This document shows, piece after piece, positions 48,284 to 56,943 of a DNA stretch of 64,000 nucleotides. The position numbers and the translations under genes are program-made. Origin of the DNA: JBFAPK01 sp040676675 (GTDB taxonomy: Bacteria > Actinomycetota > Actinomycetes > Mycobacteriales > Micromonosporaceae); contig NZ_JBFAPK010000013.1 in assembly GCF_040676675.1 (NCBI RefSeq), forward strand, positions 62,001 to 126,000. The letters are read 5' to 3'. A model generated the notes under the pieces. It saw only the letters and a list, made by a program, of their open reading frames with translations. It was not told the DNA's origin and ran no database searches. Within the stretch, counting starts at the first letter, position 1. Each line of letters opens with the position of its first letter.

Positions 48284-49630
48284 ATGAGCAAGCCCACGCC
48301 GATCTCCGGCTTTCCCGAGTGGCAGCCGCCGCAGCGGATGATCGAGCAGTACGTCCTCGACCGGATCCGCGACACCTTCGAGCTGTACGGCTTCGCGCCG
48401 CTGGAGACCCGGTCGATGGAGCCGCTGGACCAGCTCCTGCGCAAGGGCGAGACCTCCAAGGAGGTCTACCTGGTGCGCCGGTTGCAGTCCGAACCCGGCG
48501 AGCCCACCGGCGACGACGCCCTGGGACTGCACTTCGACCTGACCGTGCCGTTCGCCCGCTACGTGCTGGAGAACGCCGGCCGGTTGCAGTTCCCGTTCCG
48601 GCGGTACCAGATCCAGAAGGTCTGGCGCGGCGAGCGGCCGCAGGAGGGGCGCTACCGGGAGTTCCTCCAGGCCGACATCGACATCGTCGACCGGGACACG
48701 CTCTCGCCGCACTACGAGTCGGAGCTGCCGCTGGTGATCGGGGACGCGCTCGGCGGGCTGCCGCTGGGGCAGGCCGCCGGCCAGGCGCCGATCCTGATCC
48801 AGGTCAACAACCGCAAGATCTGTGAGGGCTACTACCGCGGTATCGGGCTCACCGACACCGAGGCGGCGCTGCGCGCCGTGGACAAGCTCGACAAGATCGG
48901 TCCGGACCGGGTGGCGGAGCTGCTCGCCGAGACGGCCGGGGCCACCCCGGCCCAGGCGAAGGCGTGTCTGGCGCTGGCCGAGATCTCGGCGCCGGACGCC
49001 TCCTTCGCGGACGCGGTACGGTCGCTGGGCGTCTCCGACCCGCTGCTGGACGAGGGGCTCGCGGAGCTGCTGCGGGTGGTGGAGACGGCCGCCGAGTACG
49101 CCCCGGGGCTCTGCGTGGCCGAGCTGAAGATCGCGCGCGGGCTGGACTACTACACCGGCACGGTCTACGAGACGCAGCTCAAGGGGTACGAGCGGTTCGG
49201 CTCGATCTGCTCCGGCGGCCGGTACGACAACCTGGCCAGCTCGGGTGCGACCCGCTTCCCCGGGGTGGGCATCTCCATCGGCGTGACCCGGATGCTCGGC
49301 CTGCTCTTCGGCGCGGGCGCGCTGACCATCTCCCGCGCCGTACCGACGTGTGTGCTGGTCGCGCTCGTCGCCGAGGAGCGCCGCCCGGAGAGCGAGCGGA
49401 TCGCCGCCGCGCTGCGCCGCCGGGGCATCCCCACCGAGGTCGCCCCGAGCGCCGCCAAGTTCGGCAAGCAGATCCGCTTCGCCGAGCGGCGCGGCATCCC
49501 GTACGTCTGGTTCCCCGGCGACGAGGGCGCGCCGGACGAGGTGAAGGACATCCGCTCGGGCGACCAGGTGCCGGCGGTGGCCGACGTGTGGAGCCCGCCG
49601 GCGGCCGACCTCCGCCCGGCAATCGGCTGA
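48284..49630 (+). CDS. hisS: histidyl-tRNA synthetase
   Basis: A class II synthetase of 448 residues that charges tRNA-His. Motif 1 lies near FELYGFAPLETRSMEPLD, motif 2 includes FRRYQIQKVWRGERPQEGR, the histidine-specific segment is RGLDYYTGTVYE, and motif 3 is GVGISIGVTRML. A C-terminal anticodon-binding domain follows (VPTCVLVALVAEE). AAGGAG lies about 9 bases before ATG 48284. A small hairpin CGCGCC/GGCGCG (48247-48261) lies in the short gap behind the metallo-hydrolase gene. Confidence 0.96.
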   Translation: MSKPTPISGFPEWQPPQRMIEQYVLDRIRDTFELYGFAPLETRSMEPLDQLLRKGETSKEVYLVRRLQSEPGEPTGDDALGLHFDLTVPFARYVLENAGRLQFPFRRYQIQKVWRGERPQEGRYREFLQADIDIVDRDTLSPHYESELPLVIGDALGGLPLGQAAGQAPILIQVNNRKICEGYYRGIGLTDTEAALRAVDKLDKIGPDRVAELLAETAGATPAQAKACLALAEISAPDASFADAVRSLGVSDPLLDEGLAELLRVVETAAEYAPGLCVAELKIARGLDYYTGTVYETQLKGYERFGSICSGGRYDNLASSGATRFPGVGISIGVTRMLGLLFGAGALTISRAVPTCVLVALVAEERRPESERIAAALRRRGIPTEVAPSAAKFGKQIRFAERRGIPYVWFPGDEGAPDEVKDIRSGDQVPAVADVWSPPAADLRPAIG

Positions 49631-49673
49631 TCCGCTCCGTGACCCGCTGACGCGGCCGGTCAGGGCCGGCCGA

Positions 49674-49769
49674 GGGGGGGGGCGGGGGCCCCCCCCGGGG
49701 GGGGGGGGGGGGGCGGGGCCGGGCCGCACGGGCCCAGCGGCGCGGGGGGGGGGGCGGCGCCCCCCCCCC
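49674..49769. other. low-quality homopolymer stretch after hisS
   Basis: Runs of 9 G, 5 G, 8 C, 17 G (49697-49713), 11 G (49744-49754) and 10 C (49760-49769) fill the convergent gap behind hisS. They resemble the faulty block at 45200-45311 and are unlikely to be faithful. No gene is visible. Confidence 0.8.
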
Positions 49770-49807
49770 GGCCCCCGCGCCCGGGGCGGGTCGGGGCCGC
49801 CCGGGCC

Positions 49808-49838
49808 CCCGCGACCACCCTCCTCGGGTGGTCGCGGG
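49808..49838. terminator. bidirectional terminator hairpin between hisS and the ABC permease gene
   Basis: Perfect 13-bp stem CCCGCGACCACCC/GGGTGGTCGCGGG with loop TCCTC, 15 bases beyond the permease stop. Confidence 0.75.
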
Positions 49839-49852
49839 CCCTCGCCGCGTCG

Positions 49853-52192
49853 CTACTCGGTACGCAGGCCGTCGGGGCGCATCAGCCGCCACAGCACCGG
49901 CAGGCTGAACGCGGTGACCCCCAGCACCACGCCGGCCGCCGCCCCCGACATCGTGGCGATGCCGGTCCAGTTCAGCCGGATCGGCGTCTCGACCAGGCGC
50001 AGCAGCACGGCGCCCAGGGCGCTGCCGGTGACGATCGCCAGGACCAGCCCGAGCAGCACCGGTACCGCCGTCTGCCAGAGCACCGACCAGGTCATCGTGC
50101 TGCGCCGGGTGCCGAAGGCCACCAGCACGGCCAGCAGCCGCCGCCGCTCCCGCAGCTGCTCCAGCGTGGTGACCAGCAGGCTGGCGCCGAGCAGCAGCAG
50201 GGTCGCCAGCACCCCGATGAGGAGCCCGCGCCGGATGTTGGCGAAGCGGTTCCCCATGGAGGTGGCCTGCAACCGCCAGACCTGGCTCACCGGGTTGACC
50301 GCCGCCACGGTGTTGCGGACGTGCTCGACCGCGGTCTCCTGGTCGCCGCCCAGCCGCAGGTACGCGACCACGCGCAGCCCGGGCGGCTGCGCCAGGCGCA
50401 GCGCGCCGGGGGTGGCGTAGAAGCCGGTGTAGATGTTGCCGTCGGGCGCGGTGCGGGGCGGCACCCGCCGCAGGCCCGGCGGCACGGTCCAGGACTGGAA
50501 GGCGGTCCCCTCCGGGTCGCCGATCTGCACCGGCTGGCCGGGGCGGGGCCGCGGGGTCTGGTCGACCGGATGGAACACCGCGAAGGCGTCCCCGTCGGCG
50601 CAGCGGTCCAGCTCGGCCAGCTCGCGCAGGGTGGCGCAGTCGGCCACCAGCAGCTCCGAGGTCGGCCGGTTGCCGTCCGCGTCCGGCTTCGCGCCGGCCG
50701 GCTGCAGGGTGCCGCGGACCAGCGCGAAGACCTCGCGTACGCCCTCGGTGCCGCGCAGCCGTTCGGCCACCTGGTCGCCCGTCACGCCGTCGGCGGGGTC
50801 CAGCCGGGTCTCCACGAACAGGTCGGCGCGGTTCGGATCCTGACCGGTGGTGCTGACGTAGTTGCCGGAGACCCCCGAGAAGAGCATCTGCAGGGCGATA
50901 CCGCCGGCCACCGCGACGGCGACCCCGTTGACCATGCGGGCCGAGGCGGCGCTGTCCAGCTGGAGCCGGCGGGTGGCGAGCTGCCAGGAGACCGGACCGC
51001 CGCGCAGCCGCCGTACCCCCGTCTCGACCAGCCAGGGCAGCAGCGCGGTCACCCCGACGAGCAGCAGCAGCACGCCGGCCGTCACCTGCGTCGGGTTGAC
51101 CGAGCTCCCCTCCTTGCGGACGCTCCCGACCAGGGGCAGCAGCAGCGCCGCGCCGGCGAGCGGCAGCAGCAGCCGCCACCACAGGCGCCGGCGGGCGCCG
51201 GCGGCGCGGCGGACCACGCCCAGCGGCTCGACCACCACCCGGCGCAGCGCGAGCAGCGCCACCGCGACCGAGGCGACCGGCACGGCGAGCGCGATGAGCA
51301 GCGCCAGTCCGGGGCTCGGCCGCACGTCGTGTGTGAAGAAGCTGATGTTCCAGAGCGTGAACCGCTCGACGAGTTGGCGGCCGGCGAGGAAGAAGAGCGC
51401 GCCGGCGGCGAGCCCCAGCAGCGCGCCGAGCAGCGCCTCGCCGGCGGCGATCCGGGCGGTGGTCGAGCGGTCGGCCCCCACCAGCCGCAGCGCCGCGAGC
51501 CGCCGGTCGCGGCGTTCCCCGCCGAAGCGTACGGCGGTGCCGATGAAGACGGCGATCGGCAGCAGCAGGACCAGGAAGATGACCGTCACGAGCAGCAGCA
51601 GGATCGGGTCGAGCCCCTCGCCCGTGACGGGCTCGCCGAAGTGGTCTGTCCGCTGCGCGTCCGCCTCGCTGAGCCGGTCGCTGCCGAGGTAGAAGGCGTA
51701 CTCGTTGGGACCGGCGAGGCCGGTGGCGCCGATGGTGCCGACGATCCGGGCGTCCAGCAGCCGCGGCCGCAGCAGCGCCCCGTCGGGGGAGGCGAGCAGC
51801 CGCTCCAGGGCGGGCGAGACGTAGACCTCGCCCGGACCGGGCAGCCGGGGCAGGCCCGGCGGCACCGGGGCGTCCGCCCCCTCCGGCCGCAGGATCCGGC
51901 CCCGGACGGGCGCGGTCCGGTAGGACGTGTCGAACTGGCCGACGAGCATGGTGCGCGGGCCGGGGGCGGGGGCCTCGACGCCGAGGTGCATGTCGTCGCG
52001 GGCGGCGCCCCGGGCCGTGCGGTCGTGCAGCATGGTCGAGATCGAGGCGGCGACCAGCAGCAGCGCGACGCCGAGGCCGACCCCGACGGCGGCCATGGCG
52101 CCACGCAGCAGGCTCTCCCGGCCGCCGCTGACGACCAGCCGCATGCCGAGCGCCAGGTCCCGTCCCCAGCGGCCCGGCGTGGGCCGCCTCAC
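49853..52192 (-). CDS. FtsX-like ABC transporter permease
   Basis: A 779-residue permease with a duplicated layout: one N-terminal helix, a large extracytoplasmic domain, three helices (about 235-370), then further helices, a second extracytoplasmic domain and three C-terminal helices ending SLPVLWRLMRPDGLRTE. The FtsX segments recur as LAALRLVGADRSTTARIAAG and LLAVLVAFGTRRSTMTWSVL. Such exporters move peptides or lipids, or transmit mechanical signals. GTG 52192 overlaps the stop of the ATPase gene (GTGA), so the pair is coupled. Confidence 0.9.
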   Translation of the reverse strand: MRRPTPGRWGRDLALGMRLVVSGGRESLLRGAMAAVGVGLGVALLLVAASISTMLHDRTARGAARDDMHLGVEAPAPGPRTMLVGQFDTSYRTAPVRGRILRPEGADAPVPPGLPRLPGPGEVYVSPALERLLASPDGALLRPRLLDARIVGTIGATGLAGPNEYAFYLGSDRLSEADAQRTDHFGEPVTGEGLDPILLLLVTVIFLVLLLPIAVFIGTAVRFGGERRDRRLAALRLVGADRSTTARIAAGEALLGALLGLAAGALFFLAGRQLVERFTLWNISFFTHDVRPSPGLALLIALAVPVASVAVALLALRRVVVEPLGVVRRAAGARRRLWWRLLLPLAGAALLLPLVGSVRKEGSSVNPTQVTAGVLLLLVGVTALLPWLVETGVRRLRGGPVSWQLATRRLQLDSAASARMVNGVAVAVAGGIALQMLFSGVSGNYVSTTGQDPNRADLFVETRLDPADGVTGDQVAERLRGTEGVREVFALVRGTLQPAGAKPDADGNRPTSELLVADCATLRELAELDRCADGDAFAVFHPVDQTPRPRPGQPVQIGDPEGTAFQSWTVPPGLRRVPPRTAPDGNIYTGFYATPGALRLAQPPGLRVVAYLRLGGDQETAVEHVRNTVAAVNPVSQVWRLQATSMGNRFANIRRGLLIGVLATLLLLGASLLVTTLEQLRERRRLLAVLVAFGTRRSTMTWSVLWQTAVPVLLGLVLAIVTGSALGAVLLRLVETPIRLNWTGIATMSGAAAGVVLGVTAFSLPVLWRLMRPDGLRTE

Positions 52193-52881
52193 GGCGCCAC
52201 CAGCTCGGTCTCGCGGGTACGCCCGTCGCGGACCACGACCTCGCGGTCCGAGTACGCGGCGACCCGCGCCTCGTGCGTGACCAGTACGACCGCCGCGCCG
52301 GTCTCCCGGGCCGCCGCCGTGAGCAGCCGCATCACCCGCTCGCCGTTGAGCGAGTCCAACGCGCCGGTCGGCTCGTCGGCGAAGACGACCCGGGGGGAGG
52401 TGACCAGTGCCCGGGCCACCGCGACCCGCTGACCCTGCCCGCCGGAGATCTCGCCCGGGCGCTTGCTTGCGACGTCGGTGACCTCCAGCCGCTCCAGCCA
52501 CTCGGTGGCGCGCCGCTCGGCCTCGCGGCGCCGTACGCCGTCCAGTCGCAGTGGGAGGGCGACGTTCTCCAGGCAGGTCAGCTCCGGTACGAGCTGGCCG
52601 AACTGGAACACGAAGCCGAACTCGCCCCGGCGCAGGGCGCTGCGCTCGGCGTCCGACATCGCGGAGAGCTCCCGGTCGCGGTAGAAGACCTGGCCCCGGT
52701 CCGGCCGGACGATCCCGGCCAGGCAGTGCAGCAGGGTGGACTTGCCCGAGCCGGAGGGGCCCATCACGGCGAGCACCTCGCCGGCGCGTACCCGCATCGT
52801 CGCCCCGTCCAGGGCGGGCGTCGGCCCGTACGTCTTGTGCAGCTCCACCGCCGCGAGCAGTGGCTTGTCGTTGTCGGTCAC
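52189..52881 (-). CDS. ABC transporter ATPase (MacB/LolD type)
   Basis: A 230-residue ATPase partner of the FtsX-like permease. Walker A is GPSGSGKST, the signature ISGGQGQRVAVARAL, Walker B VVFADEPTGALD and the H-loop VLVTHEARVA. GTG 52881 is preceded by AGGAG at 6 bases; the longer open frame (to 52962) lacks a site. It lies 77 bases downstream of a padR gene on the same strand, so the three genes form an operon probably repressed by PadR. Confidence 0.92.
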   Translation of the reverse strand: MTDNDKPLLAAVELHKTYGPTPALDGATMRVRAGEVLAVMGPSGSGKSTLLHCLAGIVRPDRGQVFYRDRELSAMSDAERSALRRGEFGFVFQFGQLVPELTCLENVALPLRLDGVRRREAERRATEWLERLEVTDVASKRPGEISGGQGQRVAVARALVTSPRVVFADEPTGALDSLNGERVMRLLTAAARETGAAVVLVTHEARVAAYSDREVVVRDGRTRETELVAP

Positions 52882-52958
52882 GTGATGCTCCTGTCCTGGC
52901 CGGACGGTCCCTTCCGGTCCGGCGGTGGGTCGCGGTCCGGTGGCCTCTCGCCCGGCGG

Positions 52959-53483
52959 TCACCGGGCGACCGTCCGAGCGAGGTCGTCGAGGCGCGCGGC
53001 GGTCAGCTCCAGCCAGCGCAGGTCGGCCTCCAGGTGGAACAGGCCGTGGTCGCAGACGAGCTGGTCGGCGAGGTCGCCCCGGGTCTTGCGCTGGGTCAGC
53101 TCGCGCATCAGGCGCAGGTGCTCGGCGCGCTGGCTGTCCAGGATCTCCGTGGCGCTGCGGCCGGTGAGCAGCGCGAGGATGACCTTGGTGTAGAGGGTGC
53201 TCTGGAGGTACAGGTCGGGCTTCTCCGGGTGGGAGAGCCAGCGGCGCACGTCGGTGACGCCGGCGTCGGTGATGGCGTAGCGCTTGCGCTCCGGACCGTC
53301 ACCCGGCTCGACCCCGTCGACCTCGACCAGCCCCTGCTTGAGCAGCCGGGACAGGGTCGCGTAGACCTGCCCGTAGTGCAGCGGCCGGCCGTGCCCGAAG
53401 CGTTCGTCGTAGGCGCGCTTGAGGTCGTAGCCGTGCCGGGGTTGGGACTCCAACAGCCCGAGGAATGTCTGTGCGACGGTCAT
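52959..53483 (-). CDS. PadR-family transcriptional regulator (long form)
   Basis: A 174-residue PadR protein: N-terminal winged helix (FLGLLESQPRHGYDLKRAYD, then LHYGQVYATLSRLLKQGLVE) and a C-terminal helical dimerisation domain. ATG 53483 lies 8 bases after TAGAGT (minus strand, 53497-53492) and has no Shine-Dalgarno, so it is probably leaderless; upstream in-frame codons would fall in the operator. A perfect 17-bp inverted repeat covers the spacer and -35 region of this promoter, implying autorepression. Confidence 0.9.
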   Translation of the reverse strand: MTVAQTFLGLLESQPRHGYDLKRAYDERFGHGRPLHYGQVYATLSRLLKQGLVEVDGVEPGDGPERKRYAITDAGVTDVRRWLSHPEKPDLYLQSTLYTKVILALLTGRSATEILDSQRAEHLRLMRELTQRKTRGDLADQLVCDHGLFHLEADLRWLELTAARLDDLARTVAR

Positions 53484-53497
53484 GCCGCGAGACTCTA

Positions 53498-53532
53498 CAC
53501 CCCGCGTATACACCCGGTGTATACGCGGGGTG
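53498..53532. promoter_or_regulatory. PadR operator: perfect 17-bp inverted repeat
   Basis: Arms CACCCCGCGTATACACC (53498-53514) and its exact complement (53516-53532) around one central base. It begins one base upstream of the padR -10 box, so a bound dimer would block RNA polymerase. It may also influence the divergent two-component gene. Confidence 0.75.
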
Positions 53533-53704
53533 GATAACCGCTACCCCTCGCTCCGGCCGGCCGCGCCGCGTAGCCTCTTGCCGATCGGATCGGCGGAACC
53601 CCTCGCCACCGCCCTCGCGGCGCGTACCGGGGCGGGGTAGCGAGAGGACCGTCGGGCCGAGCGAATGGCGGACGACCCGCACCGGACGGGGACGGGAGGG
53701 TGGG

Positions 53705-54361
53705 GTGCGCATTTTGCTCGTGGAGGACGACCGCAGGGTCGCCGCGGCGCTGACCTCCGCGCTGACCCGGCGCGGGTTCGAGGTCGAGCACGCGGCCACC
53801 GCGGCGGCGGCGCTGGCCGCGGCCCCCTGCGACCTGGTGCTGCTGGACCTGAACCTGCCCGACGGGGACGGGGTGGAGATCTGCCGGCAGCTGCGGGCCG
53901 AGCGGCCGCAGCTCGGCATCATCGCGGTCACCGCCCGGGGCGAGGAGCGCGACCGGGTGCTCGGGCTGCGCGTCGGCGCCGACGACTACGTGGTGAAGCC
54001 CTTCTCCATGGCCGAGCTGCACGCGCGGATCGAGGCGGTGCTGCGCCGGGCCGCGCGCTCCACCCCGGCGCAGGTGGTGATCGGTACCGGACGGGTCCGG
54101 GTGGACACCGCCGCGCGTACGGTCACCGTGGACGGCGCACCGGTCGCGCTGACCCGCAAGGAGTTCGACATCCTCGTCTCGCTGGCCCGCCAGCCCGGGC
54201 ACGCGGTGACCCACGAGCGGATCCTGCTGGACGTGTGGCAGACGACCTGGGGCACCCGGCACACCGTCGAGGTCCACGTGGCGTCGCTGCGTGGCAAGCT
54301 CGGCGACCCGGGCCTGGTCGAGACCGTACGAGGGGTCGGCTACCGGCTGCGCGGCGAGTGA
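53705..54361 (+). CDS. OmpR-family response regulator
   Basis: A 218-residue regulator. The receiver domain has LLVEDD, the phosphoacceptor Asp in LVLLDLNLPDGDG and Lys in YVVKPFS. The C-terminal winged helix has LTRKEFDILVSLARQPG and VEVHVASLRGKL. GTG 53705 follows GGGAGGG by about 5 bases. The histidine kinase gene starts 16 bases after its stop. Targets are unknown; the divergent padR-ABC operon and the neighbouring TAXI gene are candidates. Confidence 0.93.
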   Translation: MRILLVEDDRRVAAALTSALTRRGFEVEHAATAAAALAAAPCDLVLLDLNLPDGDGVEICRQLRAERPQLGIIAVTARGEERDRVLGLRVGADDYVVKPFSMAELHARIEAVLRRAARSTPAQVVIGTGRVRVDTAARTVTVDGAPVALTRKEFDILVSLARQPGHAVTHERILLDVWQTTWGTRHTVEVHVASLRGKLGDPGLVETVRGVGYRLRGE

Positions 54362-54377
54362 GGCGGGGGCGGGTGCG

Positions 54378-55748
54378 ATGCGTCGTCGTCTGATCGTCAG
54401 CTATCTGCTATTGCTGACCCTGGTCCTGCTGGCGCTGGAGCTTCCACTCGCCGACACGCTGGCCAACCGGGAGATGGAACGGGTCCGCGCCGACCGGCTC
54501 GCCGACGCCACCCGGTTCGCCTCGCTCTCCGGCCCGGCCCTGCGGCTCGGGGTCACCAGCGCGGTACGGGCCGAGCTGAACCGTTACGAGGAGCTCTACT
54601 CGATCGGCGCCGCCGTGGTGGACCGGGACCGCGCCGTGGTGGTCGCCTCGCCCGGGTACGCGACGCGCCCCGAGGCGACCGGGGCGGCGCTGCGGGCCGC
54701 CTTCGCCGGGCAGCAGTTCACCTCGTTCGCCCTGACCGACCTCTGGAGCGGGGAGCCGCTCGTGGTGGCCGCGCCGGTCAGCGACGGCGGCGAGGTGCTC
54801 GGTACGGTCATCATCACCTCGCCCACGAACCGGCTGCGCCGGGCCGTACTCGGCTGGTGGGCGACGCTCGCGGCGATCGGCGCGCTCGCGGTGCTCGCCT
54901 TCGTGCTCACCGCGGTGCGGCTGGCCAACTGGGTGCTGCGCCCGGTGACCGTGCTGGACGCGGCGACGCACGAGATCGCGGCCGGGGACCGGACCGCCCG
55001 GGTCCGCCACAGCGCGGGCCCGCCCGAGCTGCGCCGGCTCGCGGCGAGCTTCAACCACATGGCCGACGCCGTGTCCGACCTGGTCGAGCGGCAGCGCGCG
55101 TTCGTCGCCCACGCCAGTCACCAGCTGCGCAACCCGCTCACCGCGCTGCGGCTGCGGGTGGAGGAGCTGGGCCCGAGCCTGACCGACGAGTACGGCCGTA
55201 CCGAGCACGCGCTGGCGCTCGACGAGACCGACCGGCTGGCGCACGTGCTCGACGGCCTGCTCGCGCTCGCCCGGGCGGAACGCAGCGAGGAGACCCTGGT
55301 GGTGGTCGACGCGGCCGAGGTCGCCGGGTTCCGGGAGCGCGCCTGGGAGCCGCTGGCCCGCCACCGCCGGATCACCCTGACCGTGCGGCGGCCGTCCGAG
55401 CCCGTGTACGCGCTGACCGTACCGACCGCGCTCGACCAGGCCCTCGACGCGCTGATCGACAACGCGTTGAAGTTCGCCGACGAGGGCGGCCGGGTCGAGG
55501 TGGTCGTCGACCGCGCGGACGACGGCGTACGGGTGGTCGTCCGCGACGACGGACCGGGCCTGCCCGACGGCCAGCTCCAGCAGGCCACGGAGCGGTTCTG
55601 GCGGGCACCGCAGACGCAGAACGTCGAGGGCGCCGGGCTGGGGCTGGCGATCGTCGCGGTCCTGGTCGACGTCTCGGGCGGCCGGCTGACGATGCGACCG
55701 GCGCAGCCCCGGGGCCTGGCCGCCACGCTCTGGTTCCGCGCCGCCTGA
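54378..55748 (+). CDS. sensor histidine kinase
   Basis: A 456-residue membrane kinase. TM1 is about 6-27, followed by an extracytoplasmic sensor domain of some 120 residues, TM2 about 157-180 and a HAMP linker (RLANWVLRPVTVLDAATHEI). The H-box is FVAHASHQLRNPLTALRL; the ATPase domain has N-box DNALKFAD, G1 DDGPGL and G2 GAGLGLAIV. It partners the OmpR-type regulator just upstream. Its 3' end faces a TAXI lipoprotein gene, and the kinase may read the ligand state of that protein. Confidence 0.93.
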   Translation: MRRRLIVSYLLLLTLVLLALELPLADTLANREMERVRADRLADATRFASLSGPALRLGVTSAVRAELNRYEELYSIGAAVVDRDRAVVVASPGYATRPEATGAALRAAFAGQQFTSFALTDLWSGEPLVVAAPVSDGGEVLGTVIITSPTNRLRRAVLGWWATLAAIGALAVLAFVLTAVRLANWVLRPVTVLDAATHEIAAGDRTARVRHSAGPPELRRLAASFNHMADAVSDLVERQRAFVAHASHQLRNPLTALRLRVEELGPSLTDEYGRTEHALALDETDRLAHVLDGLLALARAERSEETLVVVDAAEVAGFRERAWEPLARHRRITLTVRRPSEPVYALTVPTALDQALDALIDNALKFADEGGRVEVVVDRADDGVRVVVRDDGPGLPDGQLQQATERFWRAPQTQNVEGAGLGLAIVAVLVDVSGGRLTMRPAQPRGLAATLWFRAA

Positions 55749-55814
55749 ACCGCCGCGCGGTCGGGGCTCCGCAGCCGGGGCCCGCGCTGTGCGCCCGCGG
55801 TCGGCGCGGCGCGG

Positions 55815-56768
55815 TCAGGGCTTGTGGTCGCGGTAGTAGCGGGCGGCGCCGGGGTGCAGGTCGAGCGGGGGAGTGGTGATGGCCGACTGCTGGCTCATCC
55901 GGCCGGCCGCCGGATGCGCGAGCCCCAGCTCCTCGCGGTGCTCCATCAGTAGCCGGGTCAGCTCCTCGACCACGTCGTCGGGGAGGCCGGGCGCGACGAT
56001 CAGGTAGTTGGGGACGGCGACCGTGGTGATCGGATCCAGCCGGTAGACCGAGCGCGGGACGTCGCGCGCCACGTAGACCTCGCCATAGCCGGTCCGCAGC
56101 GGCGCCACCCACGGCCCGAGGTCGACCAGGCGGAGCGGGGTACCGGCGGCGAGCCCCGCGATCGCCGCGACCGGCGGGCCACCCGAGAAGAGGAACGCGT
56201 CGATCTCCCCGGCGGCCAGGGCCCGTACCGACTCGTCCAGCCCGAGCCGTTCCACGTGTATGTCGGCGTCGATGACCTTCGAGACGCGCAGCAGCCGGCT
56301 GGCGGTGATCTCCGTACCGGAGCCGGGCGCGCCGATCGAGACCCGCGCCCCGCGCAGGTCCTCCAGCCGGCGGATCCGGCCGTCGGCCCGGGTCACCAGG
56401 TGCAGCAGGTCGTCGTAGATCCGGGCCACCGCGAGGACCCCGGGATCGCCGCCCGCCGTGATCGGCAGCGCGTCGGCCTGAGTGAAGCCGAGTTCGGCTC
56501 CGCCCCCGCTGACCAGCGCGACGTTCTCCACCGAGGCGGCGGTGGTCAGCACGCCCGCGTCGACGCCGGTCAGTTCCCGGTTGATGATCCGGGCGAGCGA
56601 CTCGCCGAAGGCGTGGTAGACGGCCGCGGGGCTGCCGGTGGCGATCCGGATCGTGATCGGCGGGCGGGGCGCGCTGGCGCAGCCGGCCAGCAGCAGCACG
56701 AGCGCGACCAGAGCGGCGACCGACCGTCGGGGTCGGCGCCACCGCCGGTACAGGGCGAGGCCGTTCAC
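55815..56768 (-). CDS. TAXI-family solute-binding lipoprotein (orphan)
   Basis: A 317-residue lipoprotein (signal ALVALVLLLAGC) of the TRAP-associated extracytoplasmic immunogenic (TAXI) family. IRIATGSPAAVYHAFGESLA, GFTQADALPITAGGD, GAPGSGTEITASRLL and VPNYLIVAPGLPDDVVEELT are family features; ligands of the family are often glutamate or dicarboxylate-like. No TRAP membrane subunit (DctQM-type) is encoded nearby. It is convergent with the sensor kinase gene 66 bases away, suggesting a sensing rather than uptake role. GTG 56768 is the start. Confidence 0.87.
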   Translation of the reverse strand: MNGLALYRRWRRPRRSVAALVALVLLLAGCASAPRPPITIRIATGSPAAVYHAFGESLARIINRELTGVDAGVLTTAASVENVALVSGGGAELGFTQADALPITAGGDPGVLAVARIYDDLLHLVTRADGRIRRLEDLRGARVSIGAPGSGTEITASRLLRVSKVIDADIHVERLGLDESVRALAAGEIDAFLFSGGPPVAAIAGLAAGTPLRLVDLGPWVAPLRTGYGEVYVARDVPRSVYRLDPITTVAVPNYLIVAPGLPDDVVEELTRLLMEHREELGLAHPAAGRMSQQSAITTPPLDLHPGAARYYRDHKP

Positions 56769-56943
56769 CCGGCACCCCCGGCCCGGGTGCGGCGGCGATG
56801 ATCATGCCAACGGGGCACGGCCCAGTTTCGCGCACCGGCTCACGATCGGCACACCGACCGAACGGCCGAGCCGGGCCGGGTGCGGGTCGGGGTGTCCTGG
56901 CGGTCCGGTCCGGTGACGGTCCGCGCGGTCGGGTCGGGCGCGG

